Assembly (NCBI GenBank): GCA_003439945.1
Contig: QVRM01006033.1
Span: 390,001 to 454,000, forward strand
Direction: 5' to 3'
DNA: 64,000 bases
Source: Dermanyssus gallinae
Lineage: Eukaryota > Arthropoda > Arachnida > Mesostigmata > Dermanyssidae
In this document: piece by piece, positions 21,130 to 34,819 of the stretch
How the letters are laid out: each line of letters starts with the position of its first letter
Numbering within the stretch: position 1 is the first letter of the stretch
Notes under the pieces: model-generated
The model's database searches: none
What the model saw: the letters and a program-made list of their open reading frames with translations, nothing else
Told to the model about the DNA's origin: nothing
Made by a program: the position numbers and the translations under genes

Positions 21130-23060
21130 GTTATGTACCACCACTCCGACCATGATAATGATTACTTATATTGTACTGTTACTATACTATATCCTCCACC
21201 AGGTGTCGTGGCTACTAATAGATAGCAATCGATAGTCAGACGACAGAAACCTCACGGATGTTATCTGTCATCTCAGTGCCACTGTTTACGGGGGTGATCA
21301 GTGTCGTCAGCTAGTATAACCACCAGCTAAGCTAATTATGGTAACTGCATCGAGGTAAATAAGGCGAATGACGGACAAAAGTCAAACAGCCGGATTGTTC
21401 CATTTTTGTAAAGCTAGGCGCAACTGTAATTGGTCGTATACTGCCGTTGTGTCAAATATTTGCTGCGTTGCATATACAATGTTAGTCATGATCACACCAA
21501 GGCGTGCAGCGATTGTCTTTGCTGAATGCATGACACTTAGTAGTCGTCGATGTTTTTTGCAGTTAGATAGAACTGCGGGCTTTTGAACGCAAATAAACCT
21601 ATAAAGGCATCCGACTCTGTGACTAGAGTTAATTTAGTCAATGATGAGCATGGTACATGATTGAGCTGGGGTGGACAATTAATGGGGTCACTTTTGATTT
21701 TCGTTGATGTTGATGTTGTGTGTGCTGCTGCTGTTGCTATTGTTGTTGTTATTGGTAGTGTTGGTGAAAGCACGAAAAACTAACCGGTCCCATTGGCTGC
21801 AGCAGACTGTAAAAGGCGTACGAGCATAAAGGCGACAACAGCAACAACAACAATTGGTATTGCTGTTTTCTTTCGTCATTATCAACGTTATTGTCGTGGC
21901 TGTCTTCATAGGACCGTGAAAGACTCACGATGTACTACGAGTGTTTATTCGCGTTATATATTTAAAATATATAATGCGTTATTGCAAAAGTTGTTGCCGT
22001 CGGTGCCTAAGGCGAAACACAAATTTGCAAGAACATGTGGATTTATCTAATCATAAATATAGTTTTCCCCTTTTTGATGACATCTTGCCATTGATTAACT
22101 AGCTTTTCGATTCCTCTTTTGTAAATTGACTGTTTCCTAAAAACGAAGAAGTGTTGTAACTTTATTTAGACGTTCTTGACAGGCTTGAATTTTTCTTAGT
22201 CAAACTGGTTTGACAAGACAGGAGCAAGTGATAGTCTGAAGGTGCGAGGTCCGAAGAGTTTGGTGGGTGCTCAATAAGTTCCAGGTGGGCCGGTAAGTAA
22301 CACATGGAATCGCGTGTTTTCTTCGTGAATAATGACTTCTTTTTTTCATATGTTGTGGACGGGTTGGGTAATTATTTCTGAAACTTGTTGAAGTTGTTGT
22401 CAGTAGAGATCAGTTTAGAACATTTGCTTCTTTCTGAGAAGCAGAAAGTGAACGATGCCTGACATGTATACCGCCAACAACGCAACATAACTTTATTTGA
22501 AGATACGTTTTGCTTGGATTCACTGAAGAACTGTCTGCACCCTCGGACCAGAACATTTGCGTGCTTATACTCGTATTCTCGTAAAAGACCTCCCTTTTTC
22601 GTAGGTTGCCAAATGATCAAGAAACGAAGTGTAGAGGTGGAGACTGGGGGGAGAAGTGCAGACGCGCATGTACTCGAATTTATTAGCTTTACTCAGTTTG
22701 TGAGAAACTTACAGAACTTACAATTTATTCCAAGTTTTCGTAGCGTACTGACAATAATTGCTTGGTTAACTATAATTTCATTCGCAGTTGTCGAGTGGAA
22801 ATCGTTAGACTTTGAGGTATATTTAGGCGTAGAGTGTCGCCTTTAAGCAACGCGGCTCGTTTGGCCTTGGTTCATCGCCGAGGCTAAAATCTCTACTACG
22901 AAACTTGGTAAATTATTCGACAGCTCAGTTCGTTGAGTCTTCGCCAAAGATAGTGAAATTGCTTCAATAAGACGCAGCAGCGTTGGAATCCTTTTGGAAC
23001 TCATACAGAAAAACACCTTGAATTTGAAAATTTACGGTCACCATTTTCCGCCCTCTCAGA
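21130..23060. other. No recognisable gene
   Basis: Unique sequence with a few small CAA/TTG runs (21715-21750, 21835-21855). I find no transposon or RNA motif. Confidence 0.5.
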
Positions 23061-23071
23061 AAGCAAGTAAG

Positions 23072-23115
<44 letters not shown>

Positions 23116-23135
23116 TTTTTTTATATATAGATATA
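23072..23135. repeat. (TA)n microsatellite
   Basis: About 45 bp of TA, then a T run and a shorter TA run. Confidence 0.95.
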
Positions 23136-23248
23136 TATGTACAAGCACAAACGATGTTATGTCCGCCAACTGTAATAACATACAATTCCCGATATCAATT
23201 GCGTTGTCTAAGCTCGCTTCAAATGCTGTTCTCGAGACCCCTAGACAG

Positions 23249-23322
23249 CCGGTGGGATGATATCGTCTAGGTAACGTAAATCTTCAGTGACGGCGTGGTC
23301 TAGGGGGCTAGTGCGAATGGTT
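23249..23322 (+). mobile_element. SINE family A head fragment with shared upstream leader
   Basis: Only the first 35 or so bases of the SINE (GACGGCGTGGTCTAGGGGGC) are present. The 35 bases before them (CCGGTGGGATGATATCGTCT..) also match the sequence before the copy at 24537. The match therefore extends beyond the usual 5' end. Confidence 0.75.
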
Positions 23323-23599
23323 CAGTAGCGACAAAAGCGACACCGATCAGTATTCTCACACAAACGGTTGTGTGTGCTAGTATCCCTCCCTAACACAGTT
23401 CGTAACAGTCCCTTACCGACGGAGATTTGCATCTACACACTCTTAAAGAAGCCATAACTAGAAGTTTGTCGTTACTGTCACGTTGACCGTCTAGCATAAA
23501 CAAACGTTGGTGTTCTCCGTGCGCTAGAGCGCTTAAGAAACAATTGGAAGCGGTCGAAAACCTCGTCGAAGCGACCGCGTGTCTGTCAAAAGTAACAGC

Positions 23600-23765
23600 A
23601 GCTGCAGCAGCGGCAACAATGGCATTGCCGACAAAGATATTGGAAATGACAATATTGACAACAACAACAACAACAACAACAACAACATTACCAACAGCGG
23701 TTGTTGTGACGACGACGGCGGCGGCGGCAGCAGCAGCAACGATAATAACAACAACAACAAACCAA
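23600..23765. repeat. CAA/CAG/CGG trinucleotide array
   Basis: CAA units at 23655-23700 and mixed GCG/CAG/CAA units at 23715-23762. Confidence 0.88.
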
Positions 23766-24510
23766 ACAATGCGTCCAGATAAGTTTTCCCCTCTGCCTTT
23801 TTTTTACTATGTACTTCTATTAATGGAAACGATACGTGTGGGGTTTATGTGGTAACAGCTGCTGGCACGCCTGTTGCAGTACATTCGTTGAGCACGAATC
23901 GGCCTTGGCGTAAAGCAGCTATGAATTAATCACCAAGTAGTTGTCGGTTCCGGTCTACGGTATGCTAAATTGTTTCGGCGGAGGTGTAGACCGTGTCCAA
24001 GGTATGCTACGTTGTTCTGCTGTTGCGGAATCCGCAGACAACAATCGTTAAAACGTGGACTAACGCTAGGGGTCTCCTCCTCAGCGGGCAAGAGTCCATT
24101 CACCGATGCGGGACCTGAAGCGCAATTCTAAATCACAACAAGGCATTTTGAAATGCTTGCCTAATTTTGCTATAAATAGAGTTGCAACATAAATCGAGCA
24201 AAATGGCTAAAGGGTATGTTCGTACACTTGCAGTCGGGAAATCTAATGGTCCAATCCAGGACCGGTTGCTTTTAAATTGTTTTTGTGGTTCTCAATTCAG
24301 ACAAGATGAATGACAAAGAAGGGTGAAATAATATTGGAGACGAATGTCAGAAACGAAAACAAAAAACCAGCCAACAAAAAGTACAGATGCTTTACTAAGG
24401 AATGAGTACTCGTCTTACAGTCTTATAAAAAAAGGTCGAATGTTTAACGAAGGTAGATGTCGAGGGTCACCCGCAACGCTCATAACCCACAGGACTGATG
24501 ATACAATAAA

Positions 24511-24822
24511 CCGGCGGGATAACACTGTCTAGGTAGCGTAAATCTGTGACGGTGTGGTCTAGGGGGCTAGAGCAGATGATTGCCATCTACCGGAGTGTCG
24601 CCGGTTCGATCCCTATTGTCAATCGATTTTTCCTTTGAGCAATGCTCGTTGGAAATGTATGATAAACTATATCAGTGAGAGTTAGCGGTCATTCTGCCAC
24701 AAACGCTGTTGGGGAAACCCTAGATATATCTATACATCAGGCCCTCAGTACATTGAAGACATACCTCACGGCGACTCCAGTCGCGTAGGGGGACTATAGC
24801 ATAGAATTAACGACAAAAAAAT
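24511..24822 (+). mobile_element. SINE family A copy with upstream leader
   Basis: The leader 24511-24535 matches that at 23249. The SINE proper starts near 24537 (GTGACGGTGTGGTCTAGGGG), has a B box GGTTCGATCCC (24602-24612), and ends with AGAATTAACGACAAAAAAATG. Confidence 0.85.
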
Positions 24823-24829
24823 GTTTGTA

Positions 24830-25980
24830 ATTTTTATCTCTTTTTGGTGCCTCGAATCAAGTCACAAAGAAATAACAGGTTGCTTGCTTATAATTTGTGT
24901 TGCTAATCATTTTCACATCTAAAAAGTTTTGAAAACACAGTACTCAGCGCTACTGATAATCGAATTTTTTCCGCGGCGCCCAGAGCGAAACACGGCGCCC
25001 AGAGCTTACTGGCGAACAAACACAAAATCTTGTTGAGCTACACCCGCCCAGAAAATCACGTGATGCAACGAAGTGTTCGATCTAACGTAAAACATACGCG
25101 CTGAGGATTTGAGTGACTTGTCTCTATTCTACTCTCTATGACTTTAACTCGCCATAGCGATAGTCGGATAGAGACAATTCACTCATATCGTCTGGTCCGA
25201 CCAAATAGCCAATTTATTGGTGTCTCAGGGCTTTAACCTCGCGATTCACCCCCTACGAAGGCGAGCACACATTGTAGCTCGATTTACTTGGGATTCTCCA
25301 AAGGCTTCAGGGCGGTGTCAACAGCGACCTGAAACGTTTTCGTAGTGTGGTCAGTTTAATCATACTATTTAATTGAGCCAGTATAATGTACCTGGCTCTA
25401 CTTGTCAGCAGTCGTTCGATAAGATTCGGAATCTATAAGGTACCTGCATCAATTTATTTTCCATCAAATCATCTTTAATTTAGCTCTGTAACAGTGTGGG
25501 AGTAGTATTTGTAACAGGTGGGAGAGCTTATAGAAAATATCATGCGGAAGAGTGCTCCAGAGTTGAATCACTGGCCAGGCTGGCTCAGTGATCGTGTTCT
25601 TATGTATAATATTTGACTATATACCTAGATACCTAACAAAGGTGATTAATAAATGAATGAATAAATGGTCCCCAGTGCCCTAGCGACCTTTGTTTTGGTC
25701 TTCAGGAGTCCGGTCGTGTCCGCCGATAGAAGTGCTAGAAGTAGGTCTGAGTTAGTGACAAATTGTCTGTAAAAAAGCATGTCAATAAAACTAAGACTGA
25801 TGATGCTGAAGCATAGCGAGCGGGAGAAAAAGACGGTGGACAAAACACAACCATCGAGCGGCAGAGAGAAAAAGCAAAAAGAGAGAGAGTAGAGTGCTAG
25901 AAATGCTAATAACTATGTTGATGAGTGCAAGCAAATGCCACCATAAATGCAATCGCATGGCATATACCGCACCATTGACT
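24830..25980. other. No recognisable gene
   Basis: Unique sequence. A 15-bp direct repeat (CGGCGCCCAGAGC) occurs at about 24974 and 24994. No domain found. Confidence 0.5.
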
Positions 25981-25986
25981 ATCACA

Positions 25987-25987
<1 letters not shown>

Positions 25988-26017
<30 letters not shown>

Positions 26018-26018
26018 G
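25988..26018. repeat. (ATT)n microsatellite
   Basis: Ten ATT units. Confidence 0.95.
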
Positions 26019-26534
26019 TGGAGCATCAAAGAAAAGTGATCCTTTTCACCGCCACCGTCTGCGTTGTCCTATCTGCGGATAGTATTTTTGTGCACGTATC
26101 TGCAGCAAACAAGGGCACCATGATTTTTATCGCTATTATCATAATCATCATCATTATGATTATCATTCATGCATTTATTTACACTCGTACCTATCTATCT
26201 TGTTTTGTCAATCCACTGTTTGTGCAGACCGTGCATTATCGACTAGTGGACTCCGTGGACGATCTGTGGAGAAATCCGATGAACAGAGACGGAAGTTAAG
26301 CACAAAGGAACATCTGAAACGAATAATTTGCAGTGCAGCATGCGCCTCTTCACGTGTGTAGCAGCGCTTTTCCAGAATGCCCGCTATATTATATGTCCGT
26401 TATATGTACTAGTAGTAATATTGTCAAGAAGTGATCTTGTCATGGCTAATTTAGCTTCCTGCTTGCTTGTCGGGCCAGGTAAGCAAATCATCGCAGTAAA
26501 CAAACAGATCTACACTAAGGCACTACAACGCTTT

Positions 26535-27560
26535 TTATATCACTGTTGTCGCTGCTGCTGCTGCCGCCGCTGCTGCAGTTACTGTTGCTGCTTGGGCGGC
26601 GCTTGTTGGTGATGTTCCGCCGTGATGCTGATGTATTAAGAAGGCACGAAAAAAGAACCAAGAAAAAGAGGGGGCGGAAAAGGGAGAAATAGATAAAGGG
26701 AAACGGAATACTCTTAGGACGTGCAGACGTGGTGGCACGTACGCTATATGCACATAAACGGTCTAATCTAAACACCGAGCCGACAAAACAGCGTAAGAAA
26801 TAACCAAATGACCATCACCACCCCGACCACCACCACCACCACCATCGTTGAGAACGAGCAAACGATCGATCGATTAATCGATCTAGAGCTATTTCTTGAT
26901 TGAATGAATGAGTGAGTGAGAGTGATCCATGAGTGATCGCCACGTATGCGTCGTCGTCGCCGGTGCTCGATGCTGCCCTTTGGCGACTTTATACCCCCGG
27001 CGCTCCTAGTTCCTGCCGGCTCTTCTTACCCTTTTGAAGATACTTGCATTCTCCCCCCTGCCCCCCCCCCCCGACCGCCCTCCCTCTCTCCCTCCTCTAC
27101 CGCCTTGATTGATTGGCAAATTGAATGAAACCAATCTCAGTCTGGCCCCGCTGCTCCTCAAGATGGCTGGAATGGGTGCGTTGTGCCACACGTCCGTGAT
27201 TGAGTCACTGTCGCCGATCACCTAGTAAGTCGTTTTTGTTTGCCTACATGTCTTGGGCACGTCGTGGAATGTCGGAGCGACGGTGTCGAAGTCTACGGCT
27301 CGTGCCAGTTCGTGTCGCGGCGTCTGTGACGGTCCGTGTCCACCCCGATCATCGACGTAATCGTCTGTCTGCCTGCCCGCTGCCTCGACGAAAGAATAGA
27401 GCGGCTTGCTGCTCGATGTTCGAGCAAAAGTTCAAGTCAAGCCCAGATTGGCGGCATAGTTTTCTTGTTTGTTGTTGTTGTTGTTGTTGTTGTTGTTTTG
27501 TTGTTATTGTTGTTGTTGTTGTTTTGCCGCTGCCATTGTTGGCACCGCCACCGTTGTGAT
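26535..27560. other. GC-rich islet with simple repeats
   Basis: This holds CTG/CCG units (26550-26590), CCA units (26820-26845), GATC-rich sequence (26860-26885), a C-rich polypyrimidine run (27052-27095) and TTG units (27468-27530). Composition differs from the AT-rich surroundings. It could be a promoter or first-exon region of a host gene, but no splice-consistent coding sequence can be shown. Confidence 0.4.
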
Positions 27561-27939
27561 GTTAGTAGTTGTGATGATAGTACGCCCCCATTGCGAAGAA
27601 CCCCATCAACCAACCAATCACCCACCCTGATCCTTCTCCAATTTCTCTCACGCTACCAGCAGCGACTTTCGTTTCGACGACTAGCCAGACGTAGCCACCA
27701 GACGTATGGTGGCTACGAGGCCAATTACCCTGCAACGTTAATCAGCCGCAACAAAATGATACCAACATCACCAGCTCGCTGCTACATTTGCTAACCACAT
27801 ACCGACAATACAACGGGCAATGACGAGACCTAGAACTACAGCAACAACAACAACAACAACAACCAAAAATGCTGCAGCGACAAAAAAGCATTTGTGGTTG
27901 TAGTAGTAATAGCAGCTGTAGCAGCAACAATAACAGGAA

Positions 27940-28690
27940 TAGCAAAATGGTCGATGGTTTTGCACGCCTCATGCCCAACACCACTGGACCCGGCTACTCC
28001 AAGCGGCATATCATATTGTCTGTGGCCGAGTCAATCGCCCAGGTACAAGGCTCCGGTCTGGCTCTCTGAAACTTTGACAACCGTAATGGACCTAACGTAT
28101 GCGCCGGACTCAACGGGTCCGATCCCTTCGATGATGGCATACCGAAGAAATTGTATTTCTGAGTACAATTCGAATGGCGTATCGAATGGACGGTACGCTA
28201 TTCGGATTTCCTAGGATCTTATGGCGGAACAGCGCCGCCGATCTGGGACGACGGTAAATGCAAAAAAACAAGACGAGAAGCGTTGTTGTATCACTGTGTG
28301 GCAGAAAAAGTGGCACGGCCTGGAGAAGGGTGCTCCAGGCGCCAGTCTCCAGAAATTTATACCAAACACCAACTACTGGCAAAATTGGCCCAGGGAAAAC
28401 TAACACTGCACGACACCCAGATCCTGGCTGAGCACGGGAACTTCCAATGCTTCAGTATATATCTCTTGAGGATCGGCAAGGTTCCCAGCTCTGCGCGCGG
28501 CTTCTGTGGCGATACTTCCGAAGAGACCCCACGCGACACACTCATCAACAACAGAAACAACACCGAAGAGGGGGTAGAAGCGGATCTACCCAGAATGTGC
28601 ATATAAATGCAGAAATCTCTGCCCCGTTGGCAAAAAGCGACGAAGTTATTGAAAGACAAACTCACGACCAAGTTGAAGGCAAATAACCGC
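27940..28690 (+). pseudogene. R1/Jockey-like non-LTR retrotransposon 3' relic
   Basis: Plus-strand frames give ARLMPNTTGPGYSKRHIILS (post-RT region), then WHGLEKGAPGASLQKFIPN and, after a frameshift, TLHDTQILAEHGNFQCFSIY followed by LLRIGKVPSSA and GDTSEETPRDT. This is the R1-type order: W...GR.T..LIPN, LT-x-LTGHG-x-F, C..CG-DTEEDTP-x-H. The first Cys pair has decayed. At least two frameshifts are present, and the 5' part is missing. Confidence 0.75.
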
Positions 28691-28769
28691 CGCATCATAC
28701 GCGCCCCAGGCCTCCGGGCAAAAAAATAACTATAAGAAGTCCCTCCTCTTTCCACGCTCGAATGTGTTC

Positions 28770-31000
28770 GAACAAAGTTCAGTTCAGTTATGTTTATTAT
28801 TTTTCAAACACACGCTCCTTACAGAATATCCGCGTCTCTTACATCAATACAATACGCATCAATAATAATAATAATAATTCATAGAGGTTAGCTGGTAAAA
28901 TATGATAAATATGGTAAAAAATATGGTAAAAAATAATGCACGCCGGGCGTCGTTGTCAAAGCCACGGTAAAGTGAAATACACAAACCCACTATAATCCAG
29001 TCGTCCTCTTTGCCTTTTGTCGGAGGGTGGCCGCAGTCCTGTCTTCTATAGATTACTTCACCTGGCCACTCTTCATACTATTTAGGCTGCTCGACTCTGT
29101 GCGGCGGTTATTTTTTTTTACCTCGGAGACAAATATTGCGGATCTTCTGACTATAATAATAAGGATTCATGATTCTTGAGGAGCACTTTTACAAGGGCTT
29201 GGCATGTCAGGGGGTTACCTAGTCGAAGGCTCCGGGACAGTGTCTCTTGCTCAATTTTGAAAATGGCACAGCATTCGTAACAGTGCCTTACATTGTCAGC
29301 CTCTCCTAAGTTGCACATGCGGAATACGGGGAAGTCAGCTTTATAAATGCGGTGTAGGTATTGTTAAAACCAGCCACCGGAGCCTGTTAGCAGTTTCGCG
29401 AGTGGGTAGGTAAGCGGGCCGTTTCTAAGCGTGTACCATTATTTGAGATCAGGGAGTATCAATTCTGTCCATAATCCAGGATGGCCCGGCTAGATTGCTT
29501 CCCATTGTTGGCTTCGTTTGCTCAGGGTGTCTGTTCTGCTGATTAGTGTTTCATCCATCCGGGCGTTATTATGAAGGGGCTTCTTTATGCTAGTTCTTTA
29601 ACTCTTAGGTTCCAGGGAATTCGTCTGGAGAGGACTTGTATGCCTGCTGTGGAAGTCGTGCGGCTTGCCCGTGCTATGCTGAGGACCATAGGTCTTTGGA
29701 TTTTGTTGAGGATGAGGCGTGCTATAACTCTTGTAAGGGTGCGGCATATAATATGATGCTGCCTAATAATAATAGTAATTACCTGCATATTTTTAAAGGG
29801 CTTATTGATTGAGACATTGTTCACAGACTAATGATGCTATCTTTCCTTGAATAAATTAAGTAATGTACATTCCCTCAATTCATTATCAGGAACCTTTCAT
29901 ATTTTGGCCATAGCTCTATCAGATAATTCAGTCTATGGTTGCGGTACTACTGGGGATGCTCAGTGGTGAGCTGTTACGATCTTTGCTGGCCTTAGGTATC
30001 AAATATAATGATAAATCTCGAGATACCGTGCTACGGAAGTTTCTATAAGCACGAACACCTAATTAAAATGTGTAAAGTTATGGTATATTAAGTAGTTTAT
30101 GATTAGCATAAAGATGAGATACTCTTTCGTCCCTCATGTAGCCCAAATTACTTTTAAACGTTATTCTGTGCAACCTTTGTGCATATCTTACTTGTATGTG
30201 TTGTAAACGTAGACCACAACAGTGACAAACAATTTGTTATATAGTCGAGAGATAACGATTTCTACAATCAATATAATATCAGGGAATACGCGACTATTGC
30301 TTAGTTTCCCCAATTGAGCCACCATCTGTTCAAGTTTGGCAATTATGGTATTCATGTGATTTTGGTACGCTAGTGAAGGATCAAGGGTTACACTTAAGCA
30401 TTTATATTCAAATATTTGTTGTATATTAATAGAAAGTGGGCAAAGAAAAGTGATCTCATCGGCAAACGAGATAGCTTCTATTTCACTAGCATTTAGGAGC
30501 AAGTTCATAAATATTGGGAATAGCGTTGTTGAAAGGCTGGCCCCTTGCTGTGTACCGAGGGGCGGGGAGCATGGAGATAACAGGTTATCGCCGTTTCTGA
30601 TGATTTGTTTCTGATAATTTCACTGAATTTAAATTATTTAGTGAAAACACCGGTTATGTGAGTCAGTTTGCATACATTTGCTACATATTTTTTAGAGTTC
30701 TGTGAGCCGCAACCTATCGTAATTAATATTATACTTTTTGGACTTAGCGTCTATGGCCTTTGTCTGTGCGAAATCATTGGTTATTATGTCTGACCAAGGC
30801 GTTGTTGCTAATGCCTGTTGAAATTCTAGGTGATTTTTTTTATTAAAATTTTTGCGTGCTTCATTTTTAGACTGCATTCTCGCACGTAGCGTGCCGTCTA
30901 GACCAGTAAATGCCGCAAAAATTAGTTGATGATTAGGCGTGAAAACATGAACTGCGCCATATAATTTGTATGGGCTTTTCATTGCGGAGGAGAGCTATGG
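28770..31000 (-). pseudogene. Non-LTR retrotransposon, internally deleted, minus strand
   Basis: From high to low coordinates the minus strand shows three parts. First is a linker ORF with LYGAVHVFTPNHQLIFAAFT and TPWSDIITNDFAQTKAIDAK (30982-30692). Second is an RT part with GTQQGASLSTTLFPIFMN (about 30560) and SFADEITFLC, where FADD is FADE (30455-30466), then TLDPSLAYQNHMNTIIAKLE. Third is a C-terminal part with RASRTTSTAGIQVLSRRIPW (29700-29600). A 3' end matching 32225-32340 lies near 28770, followed by (AAT)n at 28859-28879. The EN domain and RT motifs 1-3 are missing. It is recognisable but not functional. Confidence 0.75.
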
Positions 31001-31009
31001 TTCTTAGGA

Positions 31010-31467
31010 GGGGACGGAGATCATGCGGCTTAATGTAGAGAAGGAACTCCGATGTTGTGTAATATCGTTACAGAAAGTCGATACTGTAAAAAATGGACAT
31101 AATGTACACACAAAAGAAGGCTCTCTGTCCCGCGCCACAATTTTGGTCTGAACTCAGCACGATATGGTGCTGCTATCAAAGCGATCTTCTCAGCGAATTA
31201 TTTTGTCCCCTTTTCGTTTGTTTTTTATGAGACAAAAGCAACACAAACAATTGACGCTATACTAGCAAACATGAACACAATTAAAGATCAATTTTCCACG
31301 ACCCGTTGATGTTATTCGGTCGCTTGCGCCGAAGCTGCTAATTGGATGCATAATGACACCTGATCACCATCGAAGGCAAGGCAAGGAATTCTAGAATTAC
31401 AAGTACAGCCAAGTATCAGTCAGCCAAGATCTGAACAGGCGGAGCAATTACTTGAACTGGTCGAACT

Positions 31468-31512
<45 letters not shown>

Positions 31513-32220
31513 GTGTGTGAAATATATGTTAAAAGGCCACGAGCTATCGCAGAAGCGAGAATAGATACGGTAAAGCTTCGAATGCCTAGCTAAACGTTTT
31601 ATGCAACAAACACAGGGTGACCTGAATTTGTGTTATTCGTTAAGAGGCTGAACAGTTATAGTGAGCCGAATTCAATCTATAAAAATAAAATTACATGTGA
31701 ACACATTTAGAGAAAATCTTGCTTGATTATCTGATAAAATAGACAAATATATGTTTAGCGAGGAGAGAAAAACGTCTCGTGTATAGTAAAAACCATAGGT
31801 AAACGACTATAATTTGTATGCAAGAAAATAGAAGCTAGTTCGACGCATGCAGTATGCAAATATGCCAACCTGTAGTTCTATAGACATGTCTGTACTACTT
31901 CCCCGTACCGAAGTAAAGCAATTTCATGGAGACATATGTGAAATGGGAAACAAACGAATTACTTAATTTTGAAGAAATTATAGGAAGGCAGACTGAACTC
32001 TTCTCGATTATCAAAACAAGCAAGTTCTGAAAGTATTATTTTGGGCAAACATTGTAAGCAAACTTTTGCAGTAAACAAGAATAACAGCATTGCAGTAGCA
32101 AAATAGCTTAAGATAAGCGTTTTAACAATACGTTTACCCGGTCTGAGGGATATAGCGATTTTGTTGCCGAACTTGCCATTGCTTGCGAGAAGTTGTCGTT
32201 CACGGCAGAATGCCTACAAG
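31010..32220. other. No recognisable gene, contains (TA)n 31471-31509
   Basis: AT-rich unique sequence with one TA array of about 38 bp. I see no coding motif. Confidence 0.55.
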
Positions 32221-32224
32221 CACT

Positions 32225-32340
32225 TCAGTTCAGTTCAAATCAGTTCAGTGTATTACATTCAAACACACGCTCCTTACAGAACACTCGTGTTTCATACATC
32301 GTTGCACTTGTCATCCTAGTTATCTATAAGGTTATTAGTG
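32225..32340 (-). mobile_element. Solo 3' end of the retroelement family at 28770
   Basis: The string TTCAAACACACGCTCCTTAC plus flanking AGTTCAGTT sequence matches 28770-28845. Both copies are followed on the right by an (AAT)n tract. This fits a severely 5'-truncated minus-strand insertion. Confidence 0.65.
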
Positions 32341-32365
32341 TTTATAAGAACACAATTTAATAAAA

Positions 32366-32367
<2 letters not shown>

Positions 32368-32460
<93 letters not shown>
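32368..32460. repeat. (AAT)n microsatellite
   Basis: About 30 uninterrupted AAT units lie about 30 bp beyond the retroelement 3'-end copy. Confidence 0.97.
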
Positions 32461-32929
32461 CTAATAATAATGTCTTATCGATCGAGGCATTGTTCACGGA
32501 GTTGCGATTCCTATTGGTGTGGGATGTAAAATCGAACGATAAATCTGGAGGTTACATGAAACTTCTCGCAAAGTCATGAAGCTCGAAAACGTGTGAATGA
32601 ACGCACCGTCAGCGCTTTAAAAATAGCTCAAGCCCAAGCCTAAGCCCTGCGCAAATACAAGTGAGCACGCCTCTGTGTTGGCCTCAGGCTAATGGGGTAA
32701 GCACGTTGCTTGAGGGTCAAAGTGGAACATAGCTAAGAGTCGCGCAGTGTTTCAGTGTTGTGCTCGTGGCTTATCTAAGACTTTACGTGTGTCGCATTCA
32801 AGACTCTCGGTTAACCAGGACCACCGCTCGGTTATGGTAAATTAGATCGACTTAGAGCTTGCCAAATATATATATATATATACGATAAATTTTTACTGTA
32901 TATAGTACTAGGTAAGGGCTGATGCTATA

Positions 32930-33489
32930 GAAAGGACTGGATTGACATCGTTTATGTTTGTCTTCTAATTCTGAATGTGCTCCTTAAAGGCCTTAGTGCA
33001 AGGCAGGTGGTAGCTTCGTTGCAAAGTCTCTCTGAAGGGAGGTGTTTAAGTCGTCGACAAGCTGCTTGTTCTGTGGACATCCTGGGTGCGTTTGAAGAAT
33101 GCAGCTTTGGGTCTAGCGAGATTAGCAAGGTTAGCTGGGCTTAGATAAAACCATATTATAACCGGTATCCCATATCCAGCTGTGGGGCTTATATTTAAGT
33201 CAGATAACTGTAGAGCTGCTCATAAAGACAGCCGCACTGGCGTTTGGAGAACGTGAAATGACCCAAGACCCTTACGGATTCTTTTCCTGATGACACGTCG
33301 CGTGAAACACACCCTGGTGGTGGTTAGTTCGACACCTAGGTAAACGAAGTGTTTCACATACTCGACAAGGTTTCCCTCATGATGAGGCCCATCATCGCTA
33401 GCCGACCTTCAGCCTCCACTAAATTTAATCTCACAGTCTCCGCGAGGTTGTGTCAAAGATAGATTTAAAATCCATTAAGACGGCGTAAA

Positions 33490-33490
<1 letters not shown>
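32930..33490 (-). pseudogene. Non-LTR retrotransposon RT relic
   Basis: Minus strand: YAVLMDFKSIFDTTSRRL near 33488 is the first catalytic-Asp motif (DFKsAFD) of a LINE RT. After a deletion it goes on as LVEYVKHFVYLGVELTTTRV and, after frame changes, YGIPVIIWFYLSPANLANLA. The second RT catalytic motif (xxDD) is missing. The upstream side is cut off by the TTG array. Confidence 0.7.
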
Positions 33491-34200
<710 letters not shown>

Positions 34201-34349
34201 TATCACTGAATACCGTTGCGCTACCGTCGCCGTAGGCGAAAGCAGGGAGAAGGCCTAGATACTCAACGAACGGCGAGGTGCTTGCTGGCAGACGATGCCG
34301 ATACTCCAGCTGAACGTGGTCGGCCACGGCAGCAGCAGCATTTGCAGCA

Positions 34350-34810
34350 GTAGCAGCAACAACAACAACAACAACAACAATCACTACTACGACAGAAACA
34401 ACAGCAGTGGTTGGTGCCTTGAATGATATGGTGGTAGGCCGTCGGCGACGTTAACGGCTTTCCGCCAAAACGACGACGACGACGATTTTAATTGAAATTC
34501 CCATTTGGCTGGCGACAACGCTGCGGCCTCGTCCTGCGATTGATTGGCCATGTCGAGCGGCCTGATTTCGTCGTGCGCTCTGCGCAGCACCCATTCGCCG
34601 TCCTATCTATCACACGGCCAGAACTCGTTGCGTTCGCTTTCGGGCTTCAGTTCTTCCGTTTTGTGGTTTTTGTTGTTGTTGATCGTTTTACTATTTCAGT
34701 TGCCATTGCTATAGCTGTTGTTGTTGTCGTCGTTGCTGTTGTTGTCGTCGTCGTTATAGCTGCTGCTGCTGCGGTGTTGTTTTTGTCGTTTTAATTGCTG
34801 CTATTGTTGC
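34350..34810. other. GC-richer islet with short CAA/TTG/GTC repeats
   Basis: CAA units lie at 34355-34382 and TTG/GTC units at 34668-34790, with a GC-richer non-repeat stretch between (34400-34640). Open frames exist but no domain is recognisable. Confidence 0.4.
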
Positions 34811-34819
34811 TTTAGAATC

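Noticed and set aside
26535..28220. Host gene with exons across the GC-rich islet
   Set aside because: No frame shows a known domain or a convincing splice arrangement, and part of it (27940 on) is a LINE relic.
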